This document shows positions 17,068 to 25,477 of a DNA stretch of 46,040 bases, one piece after another. Every line of letters begins with the position of its first letter. Within the stretch, counting starts at the first letter, position 1. Source of the DNA: SAR324 cluster bacterium (GTDB lineage: Bacteria; SAR324; NAC60-12). The stretch lies in contig JACNJW010000015.1 of NCBI GenBank assembly GCA_014382365.1, positions 1-46,040 on the forward strand, read 5' to 3'. The translations under genes were made by a program, and so were the position numbers. The notes under the pieces are model-generated. The model was not told the DNA's origin, searched no databases, and saw nothing but the letters and a program-made list of their open reading frames with translations.

Positions 17068-17112
17068 AAAAGCCAGGAGAGAATCACCTATTTTTCTCTT
17101 GGCTTTTTTTTT
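17068..17112 (+). terminator. Strong rho-independent terminator inside the nos cluster
   Basis: AAAAGCCAGGAGAGAA pairs with TTTTTCTCTTGGCTTTT across a short loop, and the stem runs into a run of eight T residues. It lies about 20 bp after the stop of the 171-aa gene and before the first cytochrome gene. It should separate nosZ and its neighbour from the downstream maturation genes, or limit readthrough into them. Confidence 0.8.
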
Positions 17113-17136
17113 ATTAAAAAATTTTAACAGGAACTT

Positions 17137-17562
17137 ATGAAAAAAATTAATCGATGGTTGGTTTTTGTTCTATCAGGTACATTTTTAATGGCCGGCAGCA
17201 CCGTTGTCTATGCAATTGATGAAGCAACAATTAAACGTGGTGAACAAATGTATATGGCACTCACCTGTTTTGCCTGTCATGGTAAAGAGGGCAAAGGCAT
17301 GGTACGTAGACGAGACCGTAAAAACAAAAAAACAGGTAAGTGGAAATATCGAAAAGGAGATCCTATGCCTGGCTTTGAGTCATATCCTAAATTGGCAGGT
17401 CAAAACTCAAAATATCTTTTCACGCAGATGAATGATATTTTTGACGGCAGACGTACTAACGGCTTGAGTGCAGCCATGTTGGGAATAAAAATTATGGTAG
17501 ACAGCACTGCTAAAGAAGGAGATTTGCAGGCGATTGCAGATTACCTGTCACAAGTAAAATAA
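17137..17562 (+). CDS. Monohaem cytochrome c (NosC1-like)
   Basis: This 141-residue protein has a signal peptide (cleavage after VYA near 26) and one haem c site, C44-F-A-C47-H48. A conserved pattern FESYPKLAGQNSKYL follows, and NGLSAAM offers a likely axial Met near 112. It resembles class I cytochromes of the c553/c4 type. Within clade II nos clusters a pair of such cytochromes (NosC1 and NosC2 in Wolinella) is thought to carry electrons from the membrane to NosZ. A Lys/Arg-rich loop (about 54-75) after the haem site is notable. The AGGA ribosome binding site is good, and the gene follows the internal terminator. Confidence 0.85.
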   Translation: MKKINRWLVFVLSGTFLMAGSTVVYAIDEATIKRGEQMYMALTCFACHGKEGKGMVRRRDRKNKKTGKWKYRKGDPMPGFESYPKLAGQNSKYLFTQMNDIFDGRRTNGLSAAMLGIKIMVDSTAKEGDLQAIADYLSQVK

Positions 17563-17601
17563 GAATCAGTATCATTCAACAATAATTTATCAGGAGGCGT
17601 A

Positions 17602-18378
17602 ATGAAGACGCATTATTTTCAAAATATAAGACAAAAACGAATCATTATTCTAAGTATCAGTTTATTATTTTTCGGTATGCAGGCTTTTGCACAGGATACC
17701 AGCAATCTTACCTCTACAGCAGATTTTGGAGGAAAGTGGGGAACAAAGGTCAAAGAAGCTATAGAGGCCATGCAGTTGGAAGGCAATGTTGAAGATGGAT
17801 CAATTATCTATGAAGAAATCTGTATGGCTTGTCATCAACCGAGTGGCGGAGGTGATCCAGCCGGAAACTTTCCTCAACTTGCAGGTCAGCATTCCACTGT
17901 GATTATAAAGCAAATTGCAGATATTAGAGTCGGAAATCGTGATAATCCAACTATGTACCCTTTTGCTAATATAGAAGCTCTACGTGCTGCTACAGAAGAT
18001 ATCTTTGATGAAGAAAAAAGCGGGCCACAAACATTGGCAGATGTATCTGCTTATATTCAAACTCTACCAATGTCGAGTAAAATCAAAGGAAATGGCCTCG
18101 ATTTAGAATACGGCGCTGAGGTTTATAAGGAAAATTGTGTTCGTTGTCATGGAGATCACGGTCAGGGTGATGTGGTCAACTATTATCCAGTAATTGCAGG
18201 ACAAAATTATAATTATTTACTGCGTCAGTTTCGCTGGATCAAGGAAGGAAAACGTCGTAATGCAAATCCGGAAATGGTCAAGCAAATTGCAGGATTTTCC
18301 GAACGTGATATTTTGTCAGTCATGGATTGGGTTTCACGTCAAAAAATGATTCCAGGAGACTGGGACCGCAAAAAGTAA
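17602..18378 (+). CDS. Dihaem cytochrome c, c4-like (NosC2-like)
   Basis: The 258-residue protein has an N-terminal signal peptide (cleavage after AFA near 30) and two haem c motifs, C74-M-A-C77-H78 and C179-V-R-C182-H183, in two homologous halves. Each half carries the FPQLAGQ / YPVIAGQ pattern of the c4 family. It probably passes electrons to NosZ in the periplasm. A strong AGGAGG ribosome binding site precedes the ATG, and the next gene starts 10 bp after the stop. It could also serve other periplasmic oxidoreductases, but its place in the nos operon makes NosZ the natural partner. Confidence 0.88.
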   Translation: MKTHYFQNIRQKRIIILSISLLFFGMQAFAQDTSNLTSTADFGGKWGTKVKEAIEAMQLEGNVEDGSIIYEEICMACHQPSGGGDPAGNFPQLAGQHSTVIIKQIADIRVGNRDNPTMYPFANIEALRAATEDIFDEEKSGPQTLADVSAYIQTLPMSSKIKGNGLDLEYGAEVYKENCVRCHGDHGQGDVVNYYPVIAGQNYNYLLRQFRWIKEGKRRNANPEMVKQIAGFSERDILSVMDWVSRQKMIPGDWDRKK

Positions 18379-18388
18379 GGGGGACATT

Positions 18389-19204
18389 ATGGGAAATTTA
18401 GCTAGTCAAAAGCGCTTACGTTTGAGCCAGGTTCTGGCATTAACAGCATTGGTGCTGTTAGTCTTCTCTTATGTAGGAGGACCTTATTTTGAATATCGTG
18501 ATCCAGTTACTGATGAAGTTGAGTTTGATGAAGAAAACTTGTCATTTCAGCCATTTAACTTTTTTCTTGAAGAAGATGAATATGAAGTGATCGATGTGCC
18601 GAATGAATTGAAAGCACATTTGGGAGAGACACTGAATGCTTACTTCCCATCAGGCGCGTGGTCGTACCTGATTGGATATCAGACAATGCCAATTTGGAAA
18701 GTCTCGCTTGAAGCTCCTCAATATCCAAAACACTCATATCCGGATGGAATACCGGTGTTTTTTACATTGACTGATTTTCGAGGAAAAGTGGTTGAAATGA
18801 ATGTGATCAACCATTACATCGGCATGGATCCCATGGATCTGGGTGGTTTTTTTGTCAGGAAACTGGTACCTTTGGTTTATTTAGTTTTCAGCCTGATGAT
18901 AATTGTTTTTCTTTTTTACAATGGACCGGGCTGGTGGATTTTAGGTTTTGCACCTGCACTCTTACCGTGGTATTATCTGGGGTTTTTCAGTTACTGGCTT
19001 TATTGGTTCGGGCACAATTTGCATGATTATGGTGCATTTGAAGTAAAACCGTTTATGCCTACAGTTATGGGCGATGGGAAAGTAGCTCAATTTGTCACGC
19101 ATTCTTACCCTACTTCCGGTTTCTATGTCTTGTTTGCTGTATTTGTTTTACTGCTACTATCTGTTCTCATTAAAAGACGTGCTCTTCGCGAAGCGTCAGA
19201 ATGA
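18389..19204 (+). CDS. nosB: NosB-like integral membrane protein
   Basis: This 271-residue protein has a membrane helix at about 13-29 and a periplasmic segment of about 130 residues. Aromatic-rich hydrophobic segments follow between 160 and 215 (GWWILGF, PWYYLGFFSYWLYWFGHNLHD), with a last helix at about 243-262. I assign it to NosB by its position between the cytochromes and nosD, and because clade II clusters such as that of Wolinella carry one large unknown membrane protein there. Its biochemical function is not known. The H-N-L-H-D stretch after the aromatic helices could bind a metal or haem, but this is inference. The ribosome binding site is a strong GGGGG. Confidence 0.65.
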   Translation: MGNLASQKRLRLSQVLALTALVLLVFSYVGGPYFEYRDPVTDEVEFDEENLSFQPFNFFLEEDEYEVIDVPNELKAHLGETLNAYFPSGAWSYLIGYQTMPIWKVSLEAPQYPKHSYPDGIPVFFTLTDFRGKVVEMNVINHYIGMDPMDLGGFFVRKLVPLVYLVFSLMIIVFLFYNGPGWWILGFAPALLPWYYLGFFSYWLYWFGHNLHDYGAFEVKPFMPTVMGDGKVAQFVTHSYPTSGFYVLFAVFVLLLLSVLIKRRALREASE

Positions 19205-19210
19205 TGAACG

Positions 19211-20539
19211 ATGCACAAGATAACCGCCTCTCTCCTGAGGGGGTCGTTGTTTACTGTCTTTGTTATCTTCTCCTCATTGACTGCAACAGCGGCTACCCTC
19301 CAGGAACTAATTGATCAAACTCCAGAGGGAGCTTTAGTTCCTCTTGTTCCTGGTGTTTATTATGGTCCAGTAGTGATTAATCACTCAATCATTCTGGATG
19401 GCCAAAATAAAGTTACCATAGACGGCCAGGGTAAAGAATCTGTAATTCGGATAACTGCAGATGGTGTCACATTACAGAACCTTACCATCACTGGTTCTGG
19501 AAAAAGCCACGATCAGGTTCATGCTGGAATTTCAGTAACATCCTCTCACAATATCATCCAAAACAACATAATCCATCACACCTTGTTTGGAATTGATTTA
19601 AAGGAATCAAATGAAAACAAGGTGATTGGTAACGATATTTCTTCCTTTCAGGAAGATCTTGGTTTGCGCGGGGACGGAATCCGGGCATGGGCCAGTAACA
19701 ATAATATTTTCAGGAAAAATTCGATTCATGATTCCAGAGATATGATTATTTGGTATTCTGACGGAAATCTGATTGAATATAATAAAGGCTGGAATAACCG
19801 CTATTCTCTGCATTTTATGTATACTGGTGCAAATACAGTGCGTTTCAATAATTATTGGGACAGTGCAGTAGGGATCTTTATGATGTACAGCCATGACTCA
19901 GTACTCAGTCATAATTATATTCGGCATGCAATTGGTACAACAGGAATGGGAATTGGCATGAAGGAAGTGGACAACATGCGTCTAGTAGAAAATCGCATTG
20001 TCTATTGTTCCACTGGAATATATCTGGATCAATCTCCATTTGATCCATTAAATTTTAATGTGTTACTGGGCAATACAATTGCCTACAATACTCAAGGTGT
20101 AGTTTTCCACAGTACTCTCAAACAGAATGTTTTTAAAGGAAATCAATTTATCGGTAATTTGACACCAATAGCCGTTCACTCAAATGGTACTGCCAAGGAT
20201 AATATCTGGGAGGCAAATTATTGGAGTGAGTATGAGGGGTTTGATCGAGATAAAAACGGTTTTGGTGATTCACCTTTTACCAATATAGTTTATTTAGATC
20301 AACTTTGGATGGATAAACCATGGCTACAGTTCTATTTTGCATCTCCTGTGTTATCAATCATGAACCTGCTGGCAAAGTTAGCTCCAATTTCAGAGCCCAA
20401 ACTTTTGATGAGTGATGCAAAACCAATTTTTAGCAGTGGCGATCAACTCCGATTGTCTGCAGAAATTATGGGCTATGTACCTCCTGTACTGGATGAGGAT
20501 GATCTCGATGAGGACTGGGATGAAGATGAAAAAGATTGA
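19211..20539 (+). CDS. nosD: NosD, periplasmic CuZ maturation protein
   Basis: The 442-residue protein has a signal peptide (cleavage near TATA, about 27) and a right-handed parallel beta-helix of CASH/NosD repeats (GITVTSS-type turns, HNIIQNNIIHHT, NNIFRKNSIHD, NTVRFNNYW) from about 60 to 340. NosD works with the NosFY ABC transporter to build the CuZ copper-sulfide cluster of NosZ. It lies 6 bp after the nosB-like gene. The last 17 residues are almost all Asp or Glu, an extension I do not expect in ordinary NosD. Confidence 0.93.
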   Translation: MHKITASLLRGSLFTVFVIFSSLTATAATLQELIDQTPEGALVPLVPGVYYGPVVINHSIILDGQNKVTIDGQGKESVIRITADGVTLQNLTITGSGKSHDQVHAGISVTSSHNIIQNNIIHHTLFGIDLKESNENKVIGNDISSFQEDLGLRGDGIRAWASNNNIFRKNSIHDSRDMIIWYSDGNLIEYNKGWNNRYSLHFMYTGANTVRFNNYWDSAVGIFMMYSHDSVLSHNYIRHAIGTTGMGIGMKEVDNMRLVENRIVYCSTGIYLDQSPFDPLNFNVLLGNTIAYNTQGVVFHSTLKQNVFKGNQFIGNLTPIAVHSNGTAKDNIWEANYWSEYEGFDRDKNGFGDSPFTNIVYLDQLWMDKPWLQFYFASPVLSIMNLLAKLAPISEPKLLMSDAKPIFSSGDQLRLSAEIMGYVPPVLDEDDLDEDWDEDEKD

Positions 20540-20617
20540 ATTAATAAAATTACTACAGCAGAATTGAATTATTTATATAGTGCTGAAAAAGCCGTAGTTG
20601 TTACAGAAAGTATCTAA

Positions 20618-21472
20618 ATGATTAAACTGACAAAAATAGAAAAATCTTTTGGTAAACAGTTGGTGCTGGATTCACTGGGACTTGAAATAAAACCTGGAGA
20701 TCGAATTGCACTGATAGGACAAAATGGTGCAGGTAAAACGACATTAATAAGAACGTTACTTGGTCAATACACACATCAGGGACTACTCTCAGTTTTTGGG
20801 GTTAATCCACGCCAACAGCGGGTGGATGTATTACAGAAAATAGGTTTTGTTCCACAGCATTCACCACCTATACAAATGAGTGTTAAAGAGTTAATTGCTT
20901 TTTCTGACTCTCTTTCTGCTCAGTCGATTATTGATAAGGTCCGTGATTTGGCTGCTAAACTTGAATTTGACGTGCAACAGGAGGGCAGTAAACCATTTTA
21001 TAAACTGTCTGGAGGTATGAAGCAAAAACTACTTATTTCGCTGGCAATGAGTAGACGTCCTGATTTTCTGATTATGGATGAGCCTGCAGCAAACCTTGAT
21101 CCACCTGGCAGGAAAGCGTTTTTTGGAGAATTAAGCTGTCTTCCGAAACAGACAGCAATGTTGCTTAGCAGTCACCGTGTGGATGAATTACTACCTCTGG
21201 TAAATCGTATCATTGAAATGGACTGCGGACGTATCGTGCAGGATGAAAGAACAACAGACTCAGTTGCAGATGGTAAATTACTCAATTGTCAACTGCAAAT
21301 TTCGAATGAAAATGAAGCAATCCGTAAGACCCTCAGTTCATGGCGTTTCAGTAACGGCACAGAACCTGGACATTATTCAGGTGAAGTTGCAGAAGCAGAC
21401 AGAATGAGATTTTTTAATGATATCTCACATTTTTCGAATCATATTCAAGAATTAAATTTGGAGGCATCATGA
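20618..21472 (+). CDS. nosF: NosF, ABC transporter ATPase for NosZ maturation
   Basis: The 284-residue protein is an ABC ATPase: Walker A GQNGAGKT near 34-41, signature LSGGMKQK near 130, and Walker B FLIMDEP followed by AANLD. With NosY it forms the transporter that interacts with NosD and supplies sulfur (or copper-sulfur) for CuZ assembly. Its stop overlaps the nosY start by 4 bp (ATGA), indicating translational coupling. The gap of 78 bp after nosD holds no terminator. Confidence 0.94.
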   Translation: MIKLTKIEKSFGKQLVLDSLGLEIKPGDRIALIGQNGAGKTTLIRTLLGQYTHQGLLSVFGVNPRQQRVDVLQKIGFVPQHSPPIQMSVKELIAFSDSLSAQSIIDKVRDLAAKLEFDVQQEGSKPFYKLSGGMKQKLLISLAMSRRPDFLIMDEPAANLDPPGRKAFFGELSCLPKQTAMLLSSHRVDELLPLVNRIIEMDCGRIVQDERTTDSVADGKLLNCQLQISNENEAIRKTLSSWRFSNGTEPGHYSGEVAEADRMRFFNDISHFSNHIQELNLEAS

Positions 21473-22332
21473 GTTCATTAGTTTCTGCTGCAACCAATCA
21501 TAAACAAAATGCTCTTCTGGCTACAGTTGTAGCAGAAATTAGAGAGTCTTTCAGAGCAAAATGGTTCTTTCTATATGCACTTATATTTGGAGGTGCCATC
21601 ATATTGCTTTTGGCCCTGGGGATCACTGAATCTCAAGTCTTAGGTTTTACAGGACTCAGCAGGTTGCTGGTTACCTACATTCAGCTATGTGTTGCAATAT
21701 TGCCTATTTTTGTGTTGGTAACAACGGTCCGTACAGTTGTTGGAGATCGTGAATCAAATGTATTGGAATACATTCTTTCGTTACCGATTTCACTTGCTGC
21801 CTACTATTGGGGAAAACTGCTGGCAAGGTTTCTCATAGTTTTCCTGCCGGTATTTCTAGCCTTAAGTGGTGCACTGTTTTGGGGGGCTGTGAAAGGCTTA
21901 TCGATTCCCTGGACAATTGTAGGTTATTATTCTCTCATGTTAGCAGCACTTGCCTGGTCATTTCTAGGTACAGGCATGTTCATTTCAACATTGGTTCGCA
22001 AACAGGAGTGGGCATTGGGATTGGCCTTTTTGGTTTGGCTGACACTGCTCTTGTTTATTGACGTCATTCTAATTGGTGTGTTGCTGCAAAACCAAATAAT
22101 GGAAGAAGTAATCATTGGAATAGCTCTATTAAATCCACTACAGGCATTCCGGACAGGAGCGATACTACTTTTTGATCCAGAGTTATCTCTGCTTGGTCCA
22201 GCTTCTTACGTGATTCTTGATAATTTTGGCAAGACTGGGTTTTTGTTATATTCCATAATTTATCCACTGGGACTTGGTTGGGGTTTTTCCTGGTTGGGAT
22301 TTAAAGTGTTCCAAAAAGGAGACTTGGTATGA
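21469..22332 (+). CDS. nosY: NosY, ABC transporter permease for NosZ maturation
   Basis: The 287-residue protein has about six membrane helices (starting at about 33, 77, 123, 149, 183 and 267) and the ABC-2 permease layout of NosY, including VVGDRESNVLEYILSLPIS near 88. It pairs with NosF. A GGAGG ribosome binding site lies within the end of nosF, and the genes overlap by ATGA. Its own stop overlaps the nosL start in the same way. Confidence 0.94.
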   Translation: MSSLVSAATNHKQNALLATVVAEIRESFRAKWFFLYALIFGGAIILLLALGITESQVLGFTGLSRLLVTYIQLCVAILPIFVLVTTVRTVVGDRESNVLEYILSLPISLAAYYWGKLLARFLIVFLPVFLALSGALFWGAVKGLSIPWTIVGYYSLMLAALAWSFLGTGMFISTLVRKQEWALGLAFLVWLTLLLFIDVILIGVLLQNQIMEEVIIGIALLNPLQAFRTGAILLFDPELSLLGPASYVILDNFGKTGFLLYSIIYPLGLGWGFSWLGFKVFQKGDLV

Positions 22333-22859
22333 AACAAAATTTTGTAGTACCGGTGAAAATCTATGTTTACGGGAAAAAAGGTTCTCAGTTTTTGACATTT
22401 ATTCTTTTTGTGTTCTTACTGGCGCTATTATTGATGTCAGTTGGAGGTTGTGAGAAAAAAAATGAACAACAACTTCCAGCCAAGCTGGTTTGGGATCGTG
22501 ATATCTGTGTGGAGTGCAGTATGGCAGTCAGTGACAGACGCTTTGCTGCACAAGTTGTAGATGACAAAGGGAAACCATACTTCTTTGATGATATAGGCTG
22601 CGCAGTGAACTGGCTAAAAAATAAAAACTGGAAAGAAAAAGCTCTGCTTTGGATTCAGGATGTGGAAACAGAAGAATGGATTAAGGCCAATGAGGCAAAC
22701 TGGACATTTGGGAATCCAAATACACCAATGGGCTATGGGTTTTCTGCCAGCAAAATGAATGTTAAAAACTCCTTATCATTTGAAATAGTTGAACAAATGA
22801 TTCTCAACAATAAAACATTGAGACAGCAACACCAAAAAAGTCACAAAAAAGAAAAATGA
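22329..22859 (+). CDS. nosL: NosL, copper chaperone lipoprotein
   Basis: The 176-residue protein has a hydrophobic N-terminus and a lipobox ending at Cys41 (VGGC). Then comes the NosL signature C-V-E-C-S-M-A-V-S-D-R-R-F-A-A-Q, which supplies the Cu(I) ligands. NosL delivers copper to apo-NosZ through NosD. The N-terminus is longer than usual (40 residues before the lipid Cys), so an internal start cannot be excluded. It is translationally coupled on both sides by ATGA overlaps. Confidence 0.92.
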   Translation: MKQNFVVPVKIYVYGKKGSQFLTFILFVFLLALLLMSVGGCEKKNEQQLPAKLVWDRDICVECSMAVSDRRFAAQVVDDKGKPYFFDDIGCAVNWLKNKNWKEKALLWIQDVETEEWIKANEANWTFGNPNTPMGYGFSASKMNVKNSLSFEIVEQMILNNKTLRQQHQKSHKKEK

Positions 22860-23749
22860 AAAAAGATTTAACGCGCAGATTTTTCTTTAAAAAAACTACA
22901 ACAGCAGTAATAGCAGGAGGTGCTGCTGTTTACGGAGTTGCAAGTGTGCCTTTATTGAAGAGCAGTGAATTACAGTTGCGCCCCCCCGGTGCTTTAGCTG
23001 AAGATTTGTTTTTATCGAGTTGTATTAAATGTGGACAGTGTCTTCAGGTCTGCCCACCGCAAGTCATTGAATTAGCTGGAATCAGCAGCGGTTTTGGAAT
23101 CGGAACACCATTTATTGTTCCACAGAAAGGAGCCTGTATTCTCTGCAAAGGTCTTCCCTGTGTACTTGCCTGTCCTACAGGAGCATTGGATCATCATATT
23201 TCTGAAGGTAAGGAAGCAGATATGGGGCTGGCAGTTTTGAGCAAACCAGATACTTGTCTGGCCAGAAAAGGACAAAATGACATTGTCTTTGAACTGCAGG
23301 AGTTAGAGAAATCAAAAATGCCTGTGCAAGTTCCGCTGACTAATATTTTAAGCAAATTAATTTCACGATTAACTGTAGACGAAGAAAAAATATTTACTCA
23401 AGAATTTAATTTAGATTCAGTGAATAAAAGTAGTATTTCAGCAATTGCAGCAGCAATTTCTGAAGCTCAATTTAACTGGTTGAAGCAGTTTACAGCACAA
23501 ACCAAACAAGCTGAAGAAGGCTGCAGAATTTGTCTCAAAACCTGCCCAATCAGTTCCGAGCAACCCATTGTGTTTCAAGCAGAAAGTTCTGCGGATTCAA
23601 AAGAAGATAAAGTGATCCCAGTTGTACAGCGGACTTGTGTCGGTTGCGGGGTTTGCGAAGAAGAATGTCCTACCAGTCCTCCTTCAATTACGATAATACC
23701 CCGGAAAAAATGGAGTTCGAATGACTTGCAGCAGGGGGTTCAATCATGA
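22856..23749 (+). CDS. nosG: NosG-like periplasmic 4Fe-4S ferredoxin (NapG family)
   Basis: The 297-residue protein begins with a twin-arginine signal (TRRFFFKK, then a hydrophobic stretch with AGGAAVYGV), implying export of a folded iron-sulfur protein. Four cysteine clusters are visible: CIKCGQCLQVCP, CILCKGLPCVLACP, CRICLKTCP and CVGCGVCEEECP. This fits NapG/NosG with four [4Fe-4S] centres. With NosH it is thought to take electrons from menaquinol in clade II systems that lack NosR. It overlaps nosL and nosH by ATGA. Confidence 0.88.
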   Translation: MKKDLTRRFFFKKTTTAVIAGGAAVYGVASVPLLKSSELQLRPPGALAEDLFLSSCIKCGQCLQVCPPQVIELAGISSGFGIGTPFIVPQKGACILCKGLPCVLACPTGALDHHISEGKEADMGLAVLSKPDTCLARKGQNDIVFELQELEKSKMPVQVPLTNILSKLISRLTVDEEKIFTQEFNLDSVNKSSISAIAAAISEAQFNWLKQFTAQTKQAEEGCRICLKTCPISSEQPIVFQAESSADSKEDKVIPVVQRTCVGCGVCEEECPTSPPSITIIPRKKWSSNDLQQGVQS

Positions 23750-24720
23750 AAGGATTTTCTCAAAAAACAAATTCAAAGCTAGCGAATGTGATGGATTCTG
23801 CAGAATCTGGATCAGGTTTCAGTCAGACTAATTCTGAAATTAAGATTAAATCTCCAAAATCAAAAAAACGTAAAGGACCAGGATTACGTGATGTTTCTAT
23901 CACTGAAAATCCCAATCGCAACAAATGGAGAGTAATTCGCTGGACTTTCCTGCTGTCAGTCAATTTTATGTTTTTTGCATCTTTTTATTTTGACATACAG
24001 ATTCTTGAAGGTTCACTGAGTGGTTCCCGTTTGCTGGGATTCCATCTGGCGGATCCCTTTGCAGCAATACAGGTTATGTTGGCCAGCAGAGTATTTAATA
24101 TAAATTTAATTATTGGAGTCACTACTATCGTGATAGTATATTTGCTGATTGGTGGTCGTTTTTTTTGTTCCTGGGTCTGTCCATATCACTTTTTGGCAGA
24201 GTTAGGCGAAATGACTCACAAACAGTTGATACAGAAAAAGATAATTAAACGAAATCACGTTTTTAATGGAAATTTAAAATATTACTTCTTTGCCTTGTTT
24301 TTGGTTTTGTCACTGCTGAGCGGATATACAATATTTGAGGTTATCAATCCTGTCTCTATTCTCAGTCGATCTTTTGTGTACGGTGTGGGTTTGATCATAT
24401 TCTGGGTTCTTGCATTGCTCTTATTTGAAATATTTTACAGCCGCAGAGCATGGTGTCGCTATTTTTGTCCAGTTGGTGTTCCTTACAATATAATTGGACG
24501 AGTTGCACCATTTAAGGTTCATTGGAACATCAGTAAGTGTTCAAATTGTAAAAAATGTCAACGCGCATGTATGGTACCATGGGTACTGAAAAATACGGTT
24601 AATATGGGAGCAGCGGATTATATAGTTTCCGGGGATTGTACCCGCTGCGGGTTGTGTCTTGATGCCTGTGAAGATGGTGCTTTATCCTACAACATTCGTT
24701 ATCTGGATAAGTTAATTTAA
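23746..24720 (+). CDS. nosH: NosH-like membrane ferredoxin (NapH family)
   Basis: The 324-residue protein has a polar N-terminal stretch of about 60 residues and four membrane helices (about 65-83, 122-141, 183-200, 216-235). Two C-x3-C-P motifs (CSWVCP and CRYFCP) are followed by two 4Fe-4S sites, CSNCKKCQRAC and CTRCGLCLDAC. This is the NapH/NosH layout; such proteins are candidate quinol dehydrogenases. It closes the tightly overlapping nosFYLGH block. The Lys/Ser-rich N-terminal extension is longer than I expect for NapH. Confidence 0.88.
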   Translation: MKGFSQKTNSKLANVMDSAESGSGFSQTNSEIKIKSPKSKKRKGPGLRDVSITENPNRNKWRVIRWTFLLSVNFMFFASFYFDIQILEGSLSGSRLLGFHLADPFAAIQVMLASRVFNINLIIGVTTIVIVYLLIGGRFFCSWVCPYHFLAELGEMTHKQLIQKKIIKRNHVFNGNLKYYFFALFLVLSLLSGYTIFEVINPVSILSRSFVYGVGLIIFWVLALLLFEIFYSRRAWCRYFCPVGVPYNIIGRVAPFKVHWNISKCSNCKKCQRACMVPWVLKNTVNMGAADYIVSGDCTRCGLCLDACEDGALSYNIRYLDKLI

Positions 24721-24739
24721 CTTTAAATACGGAAGTATT

Positions 24740-25396
24740 ATGGAAATTCGAATAGAAAACAAGGTGCTGCAGAATAAGATATTCAAAATATTTGCGGCAA
24801 TTACTTTGCTCTTTGTAGTATTTCTTTTGGTGGTTCTTCCTTATCGACTGTATACACGTGATGTTCAGGCCACCAGACAAAATGCACGAGAAATCTCAGA
24901 TTTGCTGCGTTCAGGTCTTCTGTCGACAATGATAAATACTGGTGAGTCTGAAATGATCCGCAGTAAGATACACGATTATCAAAAACATTATGATTTTAAA
25001 TTCCGGATGATCCGCAGTCAGCATGTCGAAAAACAACATGGTGTCCGTGAAGATGAACAGGCTGCAGATGAGTTGTTGAAACAAGTTTTGAAGAGTGGCA
25101 AAAGCAGGGATGACTGGATTGACCGTACCACTTTCCGTTATGTTGCACCATTCATCGCAGATGAACGATGTCAGGAATGCCATGAGGCTGTTGATGGTAA
25201 TGTGATTGCTCCAGGTCAGGTTTTGGGAGCATCTGAAATCATTTTTGATCTTTCTAAGCAGGAAAATGATTCTGTGCGTCTAATTTTTGAAATAGTGCTT
25301 TTACTTGTTGTTTCACTTTTTACTATGAGTTGGGTACTTTACCTGGTGATCAAAAAAGGACTGATTGATGGTAAAATAATTTCTGAAGAGCATTAA
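24740..25396 (+). CDS. Membrane-anchored monohaem protein, DUF3365/Tll0287-like
   Basis: The 218-residue protein has a helix at about 14-34, an extracytoplasmic domain of about 150 residues, and a second helix at about 185-205. The domain holds one haem c motif C144-Q-E-C147-H148. The layout is like the DUF3365 (Tll0287-like) haem sensors, which often precede signalling domains. Here no kinase or cyclase domain follows the second helix, so it is a stand-alone sensor or electron carrier. It starts 20 bp after nosH with a GGAAG ribosome binding site and is probably in the nos operon. Confidence 0.7.
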   Translation: MEIRIENKVLQNKIFKIFAAITLLFVVFLLVVLPYRLYTRDVQATRQNAREISDLLRSGLLSTMINTGESEMIRSKIHDYQKHYDFKFRMIRSQHVEKQHGVREDEQAADELLKQVLKSGKSRDDWIDRTTFRYVAPFIADERCQECHEAVDGNVIAPGQVLGASEIIFDLSKQENDSVRLIFEIVLLLVVSLFTMSWVLYLVIKKGLIDGKIISEEH

Positions 25397-25477
25397 ACAT
25401 TAATTTTCATAACTCTTGATAAATGACTAGATTTTAAGAATTTCTATGATTCCACTAAACTTGTAAAAGGAAAAAAG

